This document shows, piece by piece, positions 36,701-48,600 of a stretch of DNA of 64,000 bases. Both the position numbers and the translations under genes were made by a program. The stretch is from Chrysopilus asiliformis (taxonomy: Eukaryota; Arthropoda; Insecta; Diptera; Rhagionidae). The notes beneath the pieces are model-generated. The model did not search any database. It was not told where the DNA came from and was given only the letters and a program-made list of their open reading frames with translations. Location of the stretch: the NCBI GenBank assembly GCA_964034945.1, contig OZ035961.1:87066124-87130123 (forward strand), read 5' to 3'. Within the stretch, counting starts at the first letter, position 1. Every line of letters starts with the position of its first letter.

Positions 36701-38589
36701 GTCAGACAAAAACATGAATTACACCATCGTGTTTAGAATGATGAATCGTCTTGCATGTCCATCTGTCTGTCCGTGAACACGATAACTTGAAAACGAATTA
36801 AGCTAGAGACTTGAAATGAGATTTTGGTGACCTGGCGTCCTTTTTTTAAAGGATAATCCTTTATTTCACTGCTCCGTCCTTTTTTTAACAAGCTTTTAAA
36901 ATGTACTAAAAATAATAAAAGTTAATACGCAAAATTTGTCAATCTTACTTTTATTTTTGAACCCAAATCCCTACGCAAAATTATATCTTTTTATTTTTAG
37001 TTACGCTTTAAAAGCTTGTTCAGATATTTTTTTCCGCTAAAGTATTTCATTAAATTACCTGACTCCAATTATAAATTGCAACAGAAAAACAGTATCCAAA
37101 GTTTTAAAACCACATCATAAAGGGTATTTCATAATTACTACTTGTTAGTAATAACTTTTTATGCTTTTTATTAACCTTTAACTATGGACGTTAATTAAAT
37201 AGACTTTTAAACTGCCAATTAAATTGACTTTTAAAAGAAATTATAATTTTAGATATACTTTTCAAAGACATTACATAGAGATGTTTTAGTGAATAAAAAC
37301 AACATAACGTATTCAGACTTTTCTCTATTTATTTACTTATGGGACCAAATAACTTTCAGACTTATTAAATAACTTTCAGACTTATTTGGCACGAGGTACT
37401 TCAAAAGAGACACATTTTTTTTTAACAAAAAAAATCTAAAATTGAGGTATTTTATTTAAAGTTTAAAATATATGTATAAAGAAAACAAAAGGCTTAATTG
37501 CAAAAGCTACTAAGAGCGACAAAGAGGGCTGTTGTGCGAAAAACGGAAACATGCCAGGTTCTGTCAGACCCCATGTCCATAGTTATAGGTTAAGAGAAAA
37601 AAAAATGTTTTGTCTTTTATTTTTTCGAAAAAATGTGTTCACCGTATTTGTAATGGAATTTCACACAAGTAATAAAAATGTAGACGGACCGATTTAAAGA
37701 AGTTCAATTAGAATATTCTGATCAAATTTAATCTATTTGAAATTTTAGTATCACGTCATGTTTGCCAGGAAATTGTAATCTTCCTTATGTTTTTTGTCAG
37801 TCTGCTATTTTCAATTTAAGGTGAAAGTAAAATAGAAATCTGTAATTAAATTTACTTTGCTGTTTTTGGCTTTATTAACACAAAAATCTGTAGCCCGCAG
37901 ATAAACCGAACTAAACGACAAAACTTTAAATGTTCAGGAGAGCAGTTTAAAGGTGACTTATTCTCATAGATTTATATGGGACATGATGATCTTTATACGA
38001 CCGTAAATTGATAATTTTTGAGAAAGAACAAAATGTAATGTGTCATTGCAAAAAGCATAAAAATATGTATCAGAAACTACAAAAACCTGATTTTGAAAAA
38101 AAAAAAAAAATTTGGACATGGTTTAGTTTACCTCCGGGCCACATAAATAAAACAACGCTAAACGTATTGATTAGATACTAAAATAGATATAATTTAACAT
38201 TTTTAATTTTTTGATTGACACAATAATCAATAAGCTTTGTTTATTAAATTAGCATCTCTGAAATACGTTTGGATACGCATTTAGCAGTGGATACACCTGC
38301 GAATAGTCAGTATGGATCAAGAGGAGCGTTGGCGTGGACGCCGCCTGCGTCTGTGGAAGGGTCAACACCTACGTGGACTGAAGGTACACCGAGTTTTACA
38401 GATTCTAGTTCAAGTGGTGATATAGGTGCGAATTTGATTCTGCCTTAATATTTTCATGAAGCCCACATAAAATTATGTTTGTTTAATCTTTTAGCAATTT
38501 CAGAAAACTCGTCCCCAATAAACGTCCCAACATCCGATAGGCATAAACCTACAGTGGAAGACGCTTTAAATTCATTAACATCAGAAATG
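33703..38589 (+). CDS. PIP5K: PIP5K alternative C-terminal exons (conserved tail, end not found)
   Basis: Three exons beyond the long-tail stop: about 33703-33898 (acceptor uncertain, 33727 also keeps phase), 38253-38425 and 38495-38589. They splice in phase from the donor at 31694 and would replace the long tail. The peptide CCSTPPPAFDDISEG resembles the CTPPSFEEAT stretch of vertebrate PIP5K1 tails, and later parts (TPTWTEGTPSFTDSSSSGD, PTVEDALNSLTSEM) look like a disordered kinase tail. The last donor (ATG|GTAAGC at 38589) is in phase 0, so at least one further exon must follow; I could not identify it with confidence. The intron 33899-38252 contains one candidate alternative terminal exon. 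Confidence 0.7.
33899..38252 (+). other. PIP5K intron with decayed repeats
   Basis: Long intron between the alternative tail exons. It includes the candidate terminal exon 34602-34743, an AT-rich 144-codon frame at 35635-36069 rich in hydrophobic residues that I cannot support as a gene, and a decayed mini-me-like fragment near 36715-36830 (ACACCATCGTGTTTAGAATG, a short GTCT/GTCC stretch, AGCTAGAGACTTGAAAT). Confidence 0.5.
34602..34743 (+). CDS. Candidate alternative terminal exon of PIP5K
   Basis: A pyrimidine-rich acceptor (AAATTTTTTTAG) opens 46 codons starting KQEETFLETMLQAKISEI and ending LLPHGHVLSL before a TGA. The phase matches the donor at 33898 (AG+G gives Arg), so splicing would give an isoform of about 670 residues. 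Codon use looks protein-like rather than random. No homologue is recognised; it could instead be a transposon relic. Confidence 0.3.
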
Positions 38590-39255
38590 GTAAGCAATAG
38601 AATTCGTACTGGAAATAATCATATACAAATAAATAAAAGCATTTTATCATAAAAAACATAAGCTCAAAACTTTTATATAAATTGTACAGTTAAATATTTA
38701 TAAATATTCATTATATAAATAGTTTATTACATGGTATTAAAATTTCACAAAATAGCATTTAATTCACAACATTTCAACAACACAAATTGGAAATTTATTG
38801 AGAAACAAAAACAGATTTTGCTTTTTGAAACCTTGTTTATGTTTATTGTAAACTACAGAAGGCTGTTGGAAGTAAATTAGCATGATTAAGAGTTTCGTGT
38901 TAGCAAAAAACCGTAAATGCCATCATTTTCAAGATTTACAATAGAAACTGTAATTTAGAGAATTTTGAGTTTAATCACTCCTTTGTCCCATAACTTAAAA
39001 ATTGGGCGGATACATCATTCAAGAAGAAAAATATTGCTGTCCTAGGCTAGGCTCAAGAAGCGGTCATGACACCTATTTTCAAAAAACTTCTATATGCGAC
39101 CGATCCCAAAAAATTTTTGATGTGAGCAAGTTCATTCCAACACAAAAACTCACGATCAAATTGTGCTAGCGACTTTAAATTTGGTATCACGCTTTTTTTT
39201 CGTATCTCTGGATTTTTGAATGGGCGACTTGGTGGCCCGAGTGGTAAAGCACTTA

Positions 39256-39593
39256 AGGCTCAACTATGATAGACATAAGAACGCATATGTTAATGTCAAA
39301 TTCCCAACGAATGTTGACATACATAGCTGTCAACATAAAAGCTAATCTACATTTTACCACAAGTGGAAATTAATATGGCCACAATATTATTAAATTCACA
39401 CTAAAATTTTAGGTTATGTTCACTATTTACATATGCCAGTTCCATTTGTATCGAATAATTCATGCTTAACGAAAGTTTAACGAAGGTTTGAAATTGGCAC
39501 ATGTCTATTGTGGGTAATAACATTGACTTTCTTATTCTGGAAATGACATATGCAGCTACATATGCGTTCTTATGTCTATCATAGTTGGGCCTT
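39256..39593. mobile_element. TA-flanked MITE 1 inside the SINE (338 bp)
   Basis: Inverted ends: the left AGGCTCAACTATGATAGACA continues to CATAAGAACGCATATGT, and its complement occurs at the right end to 39593, over about 36 bases with two mismatches. TA lies at 39254-39255 and 39594-39595. No coding capacity. Confidence 0.85.
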
Positions 39594-39595
39594 TA

Positions 39596-39710
39596 TGGTG
39601 AGTTTCACCAAACTTTTAGCGACCGATAAATAAAGTTAACGGATTGAATCCAAGCAAAACAAGTCTGTTAATACGTTTTATGGTCAATAAAGTTTTACGA
39701 AACTCGCCAT
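39596..39710. mobile_element. TA-flanked MITE 2 inside the SINE (115 bp)
   Basis: The left end TGGTGAGTTTCACCAAACTT and the complement of the right end (TGGCGAGTTTCGTAAAACTT) match over about 20 bases and beyond. TA lies at 39594-39595 (shared with MITE 1) and 39711-39712. Non-coding. Confidence 0.8.
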
Positions 39711-40078
39711 TAGGTTGCAAGCCAGCTGTCGTTGTTCGATTCCCGCCTGTGGCACGCTATCATTCAAGTCTACTAAACTTGCGTGATTAAAATGAGTAGT
39801 AGTAGTTGTTAATTGGTGTTAATTACATCATCGGTCTATGCTGTTATCATTATCTCTGCTGTTGATATGTTGAAACGAAAAACTTTACAAAAATTCATCC
39901 ATGCTTTGCAATCCATATGAAAGTGTAGGTGCAAAAGCAGAGAAAAACTTTCACAAAAATCCAAATCCGAGTCCGATTTGACTTTCGCATACAAAACCAT
40001 TCAATTGGATTTTTGAATTTTCCTCATACAAAGATTTGAGTCACAGCAGTACTGGATGAATGTACTTCGAACATTGAT

Positions 40079-40265
40079 TATACCCGTATGGTGAAACCAA
40101 AGGGTATATTAACTTTGCCTTACCGTTTCTAACGCCAAGATCCCGTCATCGCACAAAAAAATGAATTACACCAGTGTATTTAGAATGATAAAAATATTTA
40201 ATTTTTGCATGTCCGTCCGTCTGTCTGTCTGTCCGTCTGTCTGTCTGTCTGTCCGTCTGTCTGTC

Positions 40266-40300
<35 letters not shown>

Positions 40301-40693
40301 CTGTGGCGCGGATTGCGGGCGCACGGATTGAGCTATAGACTTGAAATTTTGCGCAGATCCGTTTTTCGTAAAATGCGAGGCTAAGTTCGTTAATGGGCAA
40401 AAATGGACCATTAGGGGGGGGTACCCCCCATACGAACGATATCGATTTTTGTGAATATCTCAAAAACGGTGCATCTTATCAAAAAAAAAAGTCCAAGAAC
40501 AAAAGTTATTTAGGATATGATTCTACATAAAACTCCCATACATCAAAATCCGATTGGAATAAATTTTAAAAAATCTTATTGGAAAGTTTGACTTTAAAAT
40601 GGAATTTTGGTATAACTGTTCGAATTTTGATACGAATATCACCATACGGGTCTCCAATGATTGCCAGATTGGCAATTATAGCTTTTGTTATGT
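40079..40693 (+). mobile_element. Mini-me-like element, complete copy (615 bp)
   Basis: Starts TATACCCGTATGGTGAAACC, has the longest (GTCC/GTCT)n tract of the copies here (about 40209-40304), and ends at GCTTTTGTTATG. The body is almost identical to the copies in PIP5K introns. It begins about 280 bases after the split SINE. Confidence 0.85.
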
Positions 40694-42304
40694 TTTTTAA
40701 TTTAAAGACGTTATTTTATCTCAGAACGCAAATCTCTTACTATTTTTATTGAAAACTTTACATAAACAAGGTTACAATATACATAATAATCGCTACAATT
40801 TCATAATCCGCCACATTAAACATCCACAAAAAAAATCTGTTTTACTTTCGTTTTAAGAATATAATTCATTTTTTCTTTTAGCCAAAAACTTCATTTTACA
40901 CAAACCTTTTAAATTTCTTAAAAATAAAAAGTTAACTCAATACAAAGTTACTTAAATATAGTAGATAACATACAAAAATTTTTAAAAGTTATCGATTGAA
41001 AGGAAGGGCACTTTACAATAAGAGATTGATTACAATTTTTGCTATAATTTCATGCTGCGCAACATTTTTATAAATCAAATAACATTCGGATTTGGATTGG
41101 TAAAACAAAAACTGAAATATTTAACGAAATTAATTATTGAAATTTTTAATTTAGCAAAATCTGCGATGTCGTGTAGATTATGATTACGACTAAAAATAAA
41201 ATTTTCCATTAATCATAAAACATTTACATGCATTAAACATATATATTTTCATATTTAATTTTCAAATCTCGCAATAATTAATAGTTAAGGAATATTTAAT
41301 TTCGCTTAAATATTTATCGCTAGATATTTCTGTCGTCATCAAAAAACAAAACTGAAATTATTACAAACTAATAATGCATTTTCGTTTCGTTGTTATCTTT
41401 ACTTAAACCAGAATAAAATCAAACAATTAAATTAACGAGCTCCTGAAAATATTATATTTAAGAAAATCTACAATAAATTCTCTGATTGTTGAAAACAAAA
41501 TTGCGCTCATTTACTTACATAAACAAGTTCTTCTTTGAAAGTGGAATTAAAGTTAATAAACAGAAAATAATATACAAGAAGCAAGTAATAATTAAATTAT
41601 CTCGTTGTTGTTAAGCATATATATTTAAAACAAATACAGTTCGAAAGTTAAAGCTAATTTTAACAGGATTACATATATAAACATGATTTTGGCTTAAATT
41701 TAAAAAAAAATGATGTTAATAACAAATATACATACATACTTCAATGCGTAAAAATAAAATAAAAATTACAATAAAGAAATCATAAAAAAACATGTAAAAT
41801 TTTTAACAAAATTAAAGCAGATAGTATGCCAAAGTGTTCAAACGGGATAAAGTTATTCAAGAGTGAGGTGATTGTATGGACGGCTCAGAGCTTATAGTTT
41901 TGTATTTAATAGGTTTAAAAATTCTAAAAGTTTAGTGCAAAGAAAAATCTATTTTTTTTGCGTTGTTTGTTTTTAAAACCGGATGTCTCATTTGAAAATA
42001 GCGTATTTCAATGGAATATTTTAGCCAATTATTGTTGAATTTCTTGTGTCAAAAGCGCCCAGGTTTTTTGTGGGGATTTTGTGGAATTTTTGACAACACC
42101 AACAGAATTATATCTGCTCATTTGACCAGTCATAAGTTGTGATTCACCTCGCTCTGGTGACCGAGTTGTGACTAGTCAACGGTCACTGACTGTCGCCAGA
42201 AAAGCGCTATTAGAGCATTTGCATAAGCGAGAATAATATGGTGACGACCGAAAAATACGAGGTACATTTCCGGAACACTTCTGAGTCGATTAGAGCATTA
42301 TTAT

Positions 42305-42440
42305 TAAAATGTCTTCCTGTCTGTCAGTCTGTGTACTAGGTTTCTCAAAACCTACTAGACAAATATTTACAGGGATGTTTAGTCCTGGAATGGGATGATT
42401 CTATCAACATTTGATGGAAATCCGATAACAGGAAGTAACC
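42305..42440 (+). repeat. Dispersed repeat fragment (CTGTCTGTCAGTCTGTGTAC family)
   Basis: The motif TCTGTCAGTCTGTGTAC, then TTTCTCAAAACC and TTTAGTCCTG, recurs in the same order at about 60605-60690. The type resembles microsatellite-bearing insect repeats; ends are not defined and no protein is encoded. Confidence 0.55.
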
Positions 42441-43658
42441 AAAAAAGCGACCTTATAAAAATCTGAATTTCGTTTTCTGTGATTTACTCCGAAACTACGG
42501 GTTTTTCAATCGTCTTATCCAGGTAATAGTTTAAGACAGTAAAATTTCATACACATTTGTTTTTACTGCAACCTAATATCTCAAACCGGTATCTAGATAT
42601 ACCGGTATTTTAATGCTTTAATTAACGTTTATTTTGAAGGGTCGCTGCAGAACCATTCGGCGAAAACAAATGTACCTGGCCCTGTGATTTATTCCGTCCT
42701 CTGGCTTCGGAGAAAAAATTGGGAAAACGTGGTTTTGCTCTATTTTGGTGTAGAGTTAATTAAGCATAGTCGATTTCGGAGCAATTTTTTTCAAAAATTT
42801 ACAGTCTCTTGAAAAAAAACCAAAAGTTTCGTATTTAAAAAAAAATACTAAATATTCATTTTTTAAAATGTTCTTTTCTTATCTGAAGACAATATCCTGT
42901 ATAGTAAATATAAATAAAATCAATTTGATGACGTTTAAATTAAGTTTCAAGTGTCAATTTTCGATACAAATCCTTCATGAATGCCGACACGCCAAACCCT
43001 GTAACTCGGGCAAGTTTTGAAATTTTTACCTGAAAATTTGCAAGACTAGAGTATCAAGATTTAATAAAAATTATAAAATTACTTTTATTGAACGAAACTT
43101 AGCAACATGTACTTAAAATATTTAAGTCCAAGAATTGGACTGAAAATTGGACTGAAAATTGTGAAAACGAAGAAAAGAGAACGATATATCAGTGAGATAG
43201 AGGAAGTACAATTAACATAAAAACTGCACGAAAAATCGGGCAGAGATGAACTATCATGAAATTTTTTGCTTACTTGGTCTTAAATTCGAGAACTAGCTAC
43301 AATTTTAAGTTCAATTTTGTTTTGAAGTTGATCGTGTCGCTGTCTTCTCAAACATATTTTTAGCTCTTTCTTACCAATGAAAAACTCATATTTATCATTT
43401 CAAGTTCAATTTTCTGGCCATTTCCACGCCTCCGTGCAAGACTATCTCAAATTTAAGTATCCTAGGATTTTATTTCGTTTTTATTTTAGCAGTGTTTGGG
43501 CCTTTTATTTTTCACAAGAATAATTTCATTTTTTCCACAAGAATAATTTCGATTTCTAAGAACTTTTGTTAAGTGATCTCTGCGATAGACGAACATGTAT
43601 CACGGAATAATTTCTGAGATAGAAATTCTGAAAAAACTGCAAATATCAATAATCCCTA

Positions 43659-44128
43659 ATGCGGGGTTTAGACACGGCAAGTAACTCGCGGCAAGTAGAC
43701 GTAAATACACGCGATTTGACCTAGTGTGCGATGCTCGCATATGTGTGAGAATACTTGCCGCTCTCTCGAAAAAAATAGAAAGCCATTCTATTTTTGTGGC
43801 AAGTAAAACCAATACAAGAACATGGAACCGTGTACAAAAGAGGTGGTTTTATGTGTGTGTGTTTCGGTTTATTTTATATTTGCTGCTTTCCCAGAGGGCG
43901 ACGTAACATTTTAAGGAAAAAACAACAAGGGTATAAAAAACTCGTCGGCAACAAACAGTTTTAGGTCGAAATTCGCAAATTTTTCTACAAAAAACTGTTA
44001 ATATTTTTTCTTAGAAAATTTTAGGTTGTTTTCGTTCTGCTGTCATTCTACTTGAAGTGATTTACTTGCAACGTGTAAACTAACCAAACTACTTGCCTGA
44101 CTTTATTTGCCGTGTATAAACCCTGCTT
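43659..44128. mobile_element. MITE with CACGGCAA termini, about 470 bp
   Basis: The left end GCGGGGTTTAGACACGGCAA and the complement of the right end (GCAGGGTTTATACACGGCAA) match at 18 of 20 positions, and similarity continues inward (GGCAAGTAG in both). Flanks are AT-rich (TAAT and TTAA), so the target duplication is unclear. No protein is encoded. Confidence 0.75.
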
Positions 44129-44298
44129 AAATCAATGTTTCAAACCGCATGGATAGGTAGGAGGGAGGAGGAATTTTGGAAAACAAGATAGCCTAGGTTA
44201 GGCTCTGTGATACTCATGGCTATTCTGGAATCCGAAGACAGAAAGTAAAGCCAGTCAATTTGATTCGCCGCTCAATTGGTATTATGGTATTCTGCAAC

Positions 44299-44812
44299 GA
44301 ATAACGCCCGCCGTACACTTCAGCTAAGCTATGCGAGCGAGCCTAGCTATAGTTATATAGCTTAGCTGGGTTAGCTCACCTCGTTGCACACTTGAGCTAA
44401 GCTACGCGGCGATATTTTCGGTAAATGTATGCATTTTTCCACTTTATCTGCAGCCGTATTTAGATATAAATTATTTAACGCGATTGAAAATATTCCGCAA
44501 AAGAATTCAATTTTCACGTTTTCCAGTCCAAATGCAATTGGCACTTACACATTTATGTCCACAAAATACTACATTTTTGCAAACACCGATTCTACACTGT
44601 ATAACGCCGAAAGTATGTATATGTGAGTGTCAGCAATGCCAGCGAAGGCGCGATCGAGCTTAGTCCGTGTCGCCCATGACTAGGCGACGTAGTTTCATAG
44701 TTTCGCTCAAGTGTGCGGTCACCAATGTAAATGCTAAGGATTTTACTTTCAGCGAGGAACTTAGCTCACGTAGTTGAGCTCGCTTAGCTGAAGTGTGCGA
44801 CGGGCGTTATTC
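44299..44812. mobile_element. MITE/fold-back element with compound inverted repeats, about 514 bp
   Basis: Ends GAATAACGCCCG are exact complements, extending through ACACTTCAGCTAAGC on both sides. A second, inner inverted pair (GCACACTTGAGC near 44384 and its complement near 44710) gives a nested palindrome. The interior is studded with AGCTAAGC-type repeats. Non-coding. Confidence 0.75.
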
Positions 44813-47713
44813 TACCCACAAAACGTTACTAGATCATACGCAATCGAACACTACTTCGGATTCGAGAATACGCATGACTGTGCGATAAAAATATCGTTAA
44901 AGTCGATTCATTAGATTTCGAAAAAATCGACTTGTCTTGTTAATTCTAATATGAATTTGCTTTGAATTTTTCCCCTTTAAGTTATGGAACACATTTTTAT
45001 TATAAATCTTAAATCTTTAAAATTTTCAAATCACATTCATTGTCAATATGGTCAAGGCGAATTGGACAATTTGGAAATGATAAAAGTTACTAATACTTTC
45101 CGGTACAGACTACTGAAGTTTAGTTTCTTTTAATAAATTGAGTCACTTTAATAACCTCTACTAATATCCACAACTTTTTTTTAGAGTCAAGAAAAGTTTT
45201 TGGTATTGAAATTTATTATTCTTGCCAAATTCATCGGTAATGGGGAAAAATAGATATTTTTATTTCATTCAGGTAATACATTTTTATTTTTCAATTATCA
45301 TTTTAGACAGTCTACTGAATTATTTACATCTTAATGGTTCCAATGAAAGTTTCCACGCCATATTGAGTAATGACATTAAGGTAAATAGAATTGAGCATTT
45401 CTACATATTAAAATTAGACATCTATTGTGTATGAAAGAGTTTGTGTATTAAAATTTAAAGATAATTACTTAAAGTTTCTTATGTTTCCTTCAACAGTAGT
45501 TGAAAATAATTTTTTTTTTGAAAAGATAAAAAAAATTTAAAGTTAGTTTTTCGTTTTCAATTAGATTTTGCAATGTTAAGATTCTATAAATATATACTCA
45601 TCATAACACCGCTATAATATATTTTCGTAGTTAAAATTCAAATAAAACGAAATGATTTTTGTTGGAGCCAATACAAATGCCTTTGGATTTATCTGGTTTG
45701 GGGTTGACAGACGTTCTTCAGGTGCAGCATTTGTCTGGTTGAAGCATTTTCCTTTTAATTTTTACACATCTGCAGCATCGTAATTAGATTAGCAACGGAG
45801 GCTTGAGGTTTTGAGAATATTGGGAAATCAATATTTAATTCTGCAATTAAACATGTTGTTAACTCTGCACATTTAGTACCGGAGGTGTTTGCTTGCTGTC
45901 CGTTTCGGAAGACAAACCGAATGTTTGCTTTTTTTCTACTATAAACATTTCTACCGGAAATTGTATATCAGCGTGTTGGATTTTCATCTTTGTTCTTTTC
46001 CAAAGTTTTTTTAATTTGATATAATTTTTGAGATAAGACGAATATATTCAATGCTGCATTCAGAATGAAATTAATGGTACTATAAGCGCCAGTAAAAATA
46101 TATTCGGGTCTGCACTCAGAAAGAAAATGAATTGGATTTTCTAGATTTGTGTGTCGGAATTTATATTTATACTAACTTTCTCAAAAAAATAATTCTAAGA
46201 GCAATTTTCCTGCATTTTTTCCTTCACTGAACTTTCCCAAATCAGACGTAAATATAACCGCAGGGCATCATCATGGGTTTTGTTTTTATAATTTATCGAA
46301 CAATTTAATAATAAAAGTATTATCTTCCGGTGTTTTTAGTTAAATTTTCACATAATAATGTTTGGTTATTCAATTTCTTTTCTGCTTAGGTATTTTTAGT
46401 TATTATTTAGTATTTAAAAAATATTAATTGCAACGGTCTACTTAGAAATATTTTCATGTGCGCCTTATTGTTATTTAAAACATATCATAATGTCAGGAGT
46501 GAAACAATTTTGTTAGTAGTTATATAACAAAATTATTGAAAAAGATTAAAATCTACAAAAATAAGAATGTTTATTGTCATATTTAGACTTGTAGAACAGT
46601 CGTATGTGTAGCTTTTTTCATTTATTTTTTTCTGATTAAACAAATTAAAATTTAGTAGTTGATTGCTATTAGGAGGGTGGTACCGAAAGCTCATAGCCGT
46701 CCATTCGCTAAGGCCTAAACAATTAATCTCAGAAGAGAGTGTACGAATAATTAAACAGACTTTGACTTGTCTCAAGTCTTGATAAATAAGTTAAATTTAA
46801 AATATTGAAAATATGAGATATACAAAACAAGAAAAAATTGTACGTATAAAACCAATATAAAGATTATTATCTAGATAATAAAACACATTGGTCGATAAAA
46901 TAATAAGTAAATGATACAAAAACAAATATTTAACTATATATATAAATTGTAAATGTTGTTCATTGTATTTATAACATTGCAGAAATGAAAAACAAAAAAC
47001 ATGAAATAAATTGTCTTAGCAAAATGTATTAATATTAAACCCGCTTTTATTATATTAAATATATTAAAATTAAATTCAATATGATATTGATATGTTTATT
47101 ACTATGATTATTATGTACATCAGATAATTTAAATTGTAATCTAATGTGAAATTCCTATTGCAATATGTTGTAGTTATTTTTATTTTTTGAAATATATGAT
47201 CGAAAAAAAAACTAAAATTGAATATGAAATCGTGTACAGATTTAAATTTAACAAGAAACATAAAAATATTTGAACAAAAAAACTCACAAATCTCTTTTAA
47301 TCAATTACTTTATTCTGAGAGGGGAATAGTATAATTGCTGAAGGATTAAGGTAATTAAATCAAATCAAATTGTAAACTGATTACTATTATTTAATTGTTT
47401 TCAATAACAATTCTTTTCGTTTTCTATTATTTATGATATTTTTTTTGTTAAACGTTTCAAAATATTTAATCACTTGCTTAACTTTAGTTTAAATGGTGTA
47501 TTTTTAAAAATTAATAAACAGACATAGTCGTATGTTCCCGGACAAACATTTGTCCAGATACTTTTGCATTGATAGCTAGCTTGAGTTATTGAATTTTGAT
47601 TTTTTTCCCCATTTTGTATGCTCGTATTTTATTTAATGTTTTTCATATTTAAGCAGTTAAAGAGTTTCGTAGTTTTCTCCCAAATTTTATTACAGTTTTT
47701 CCTTAGTTAATTA

Positions 47714-47822
47714 TTGTTTCTTATATTATGAACTACACACAGTTTACAAATTCGTTTAACCTTTCATATCTCCAGTTCAGACGAATTTGTAAACTGTATG
47801 TAGTTCACCATATGAGGAAATA
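47714..47822. repeat. Long hairpin, about 43-bp arms
   Basis: GAACTACACACAGTTTACAA ATTCG on the left pairs with its complement on the right (one mismatch over 25 bases), and weaker pairing extends the stem to about 43 bp around a loop of about 23 bases. Size and shape would suit a microRNA precursor or a tiny MITE; sequence alone does not decide. Confidence 0.65.
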
Positions 47823-48059
47823 ATAACAGTTTTTAGAACACACTGCAAAGATAGAGCTCAACTAATATCTCTCATAATCAAAACATATATTTAAAATCTA
47901 TTGTCGCGGCCAGAAATATTTATTCTATTCAAATGAATAAATGTCAATCGAACTCTTCAAGACCAAACTTTTCACATTGGCCTTGATAACACTCCCACTT
48001 TTTACAAAATAAAATTGAAAACATAAGAAAAGCAACAATTGCCAGGGGCCAATCGTCAA

Positions 48060-48600
48060 ATACTCTATATGAGACAGACAAAATGTTTATTTAAAAAAAT
48101 CCATTGGTATGGGAGATGGGGAAAGGTGTGATCCGATTGGATTTTGATGTATGGAACGGTTATGTAAAATCATGTTCTAAACAGATTTTACATTAATAAA
48201 TTTTTCAATACGACTAACCGTTTTCGAGAAAATTACAAGAAACTGTTTCGTTTGTATGGGAGAGGGGGGAAGCAGTGGTCCGATTAAATTTTTATCTATG
48301 GAAAAGTTATGTAGAATCCTATTCTAAACACATTTTATCTTAATAAATTTTTCAGTAGGACTTACCGTTTTCGAGAAAATTGCAAAAAACTGTTTCAATT
48401 GTATGGGGAAGTGAGGAAGCGATGTTCCAATTTTGCCAGTTCAAGGTCTTAGCCTAGCCATTTACGAGAAACGCAACTATACAAACTTTCAAGTCTCTAG
48501 CTCGATCCTTTCGAAAGTTATGGTGATCTTTTGTCATCCCTAACACTGGTGTATTTTATTTTTGTGTCCAATGATTGGTTCGATGCGTAACAAACGGTAT
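48060..48600 (-). mobile_element. Diverged relative of the mini-me-like family with tandem units
   Basis: The 3' portion (CAAGTCTCTAGCTCGATCC, ACACTGGTGTATTTTATTT, CGTAACAAACGGTATAC) aligns with the mini-me-like copies in their minus orientation, but the GTCY microsatellite is absent. The front half instead has about two 146-bp units sharing TCCGATT, GTTATGTA and CCGTTTTCGAGAAAATT. It is a separate, older subfamily. Confidence 0.6.

Larger units (their letters stand above)
39222..39800 (+). mobile_element. tRNA-derived SINE split by two MITEs
   Basis: The 5' part (39222-39255) has an RNA polymerase III A box-like TGGCCCGAGTGG at 39231 and the 3' part (39713 on) a B box-like GTTCGATTCC at 39734. 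They are separated by two adjacent TA-flanked MITEs totalling 457 bases with duplications. Subtracting these puts the B box 46 bases after the A box, the normal tRNA spacing. The 3' tail (to about 39800) has AGTAGTAGTAG. The source tRNA is not determined. Confidence 0.65.

Noticed and set aside
45185..45380. Two possible exons (45185-45236 and 45307-45380) with good splice sites, a candidate for the missing end of PIP5K
   Set aside because: Phases can be made to work, but the hydrophobic peptide (QEKFLVLKFIILAKFI) is unlike a PIP5K tail and another frame is equally open.
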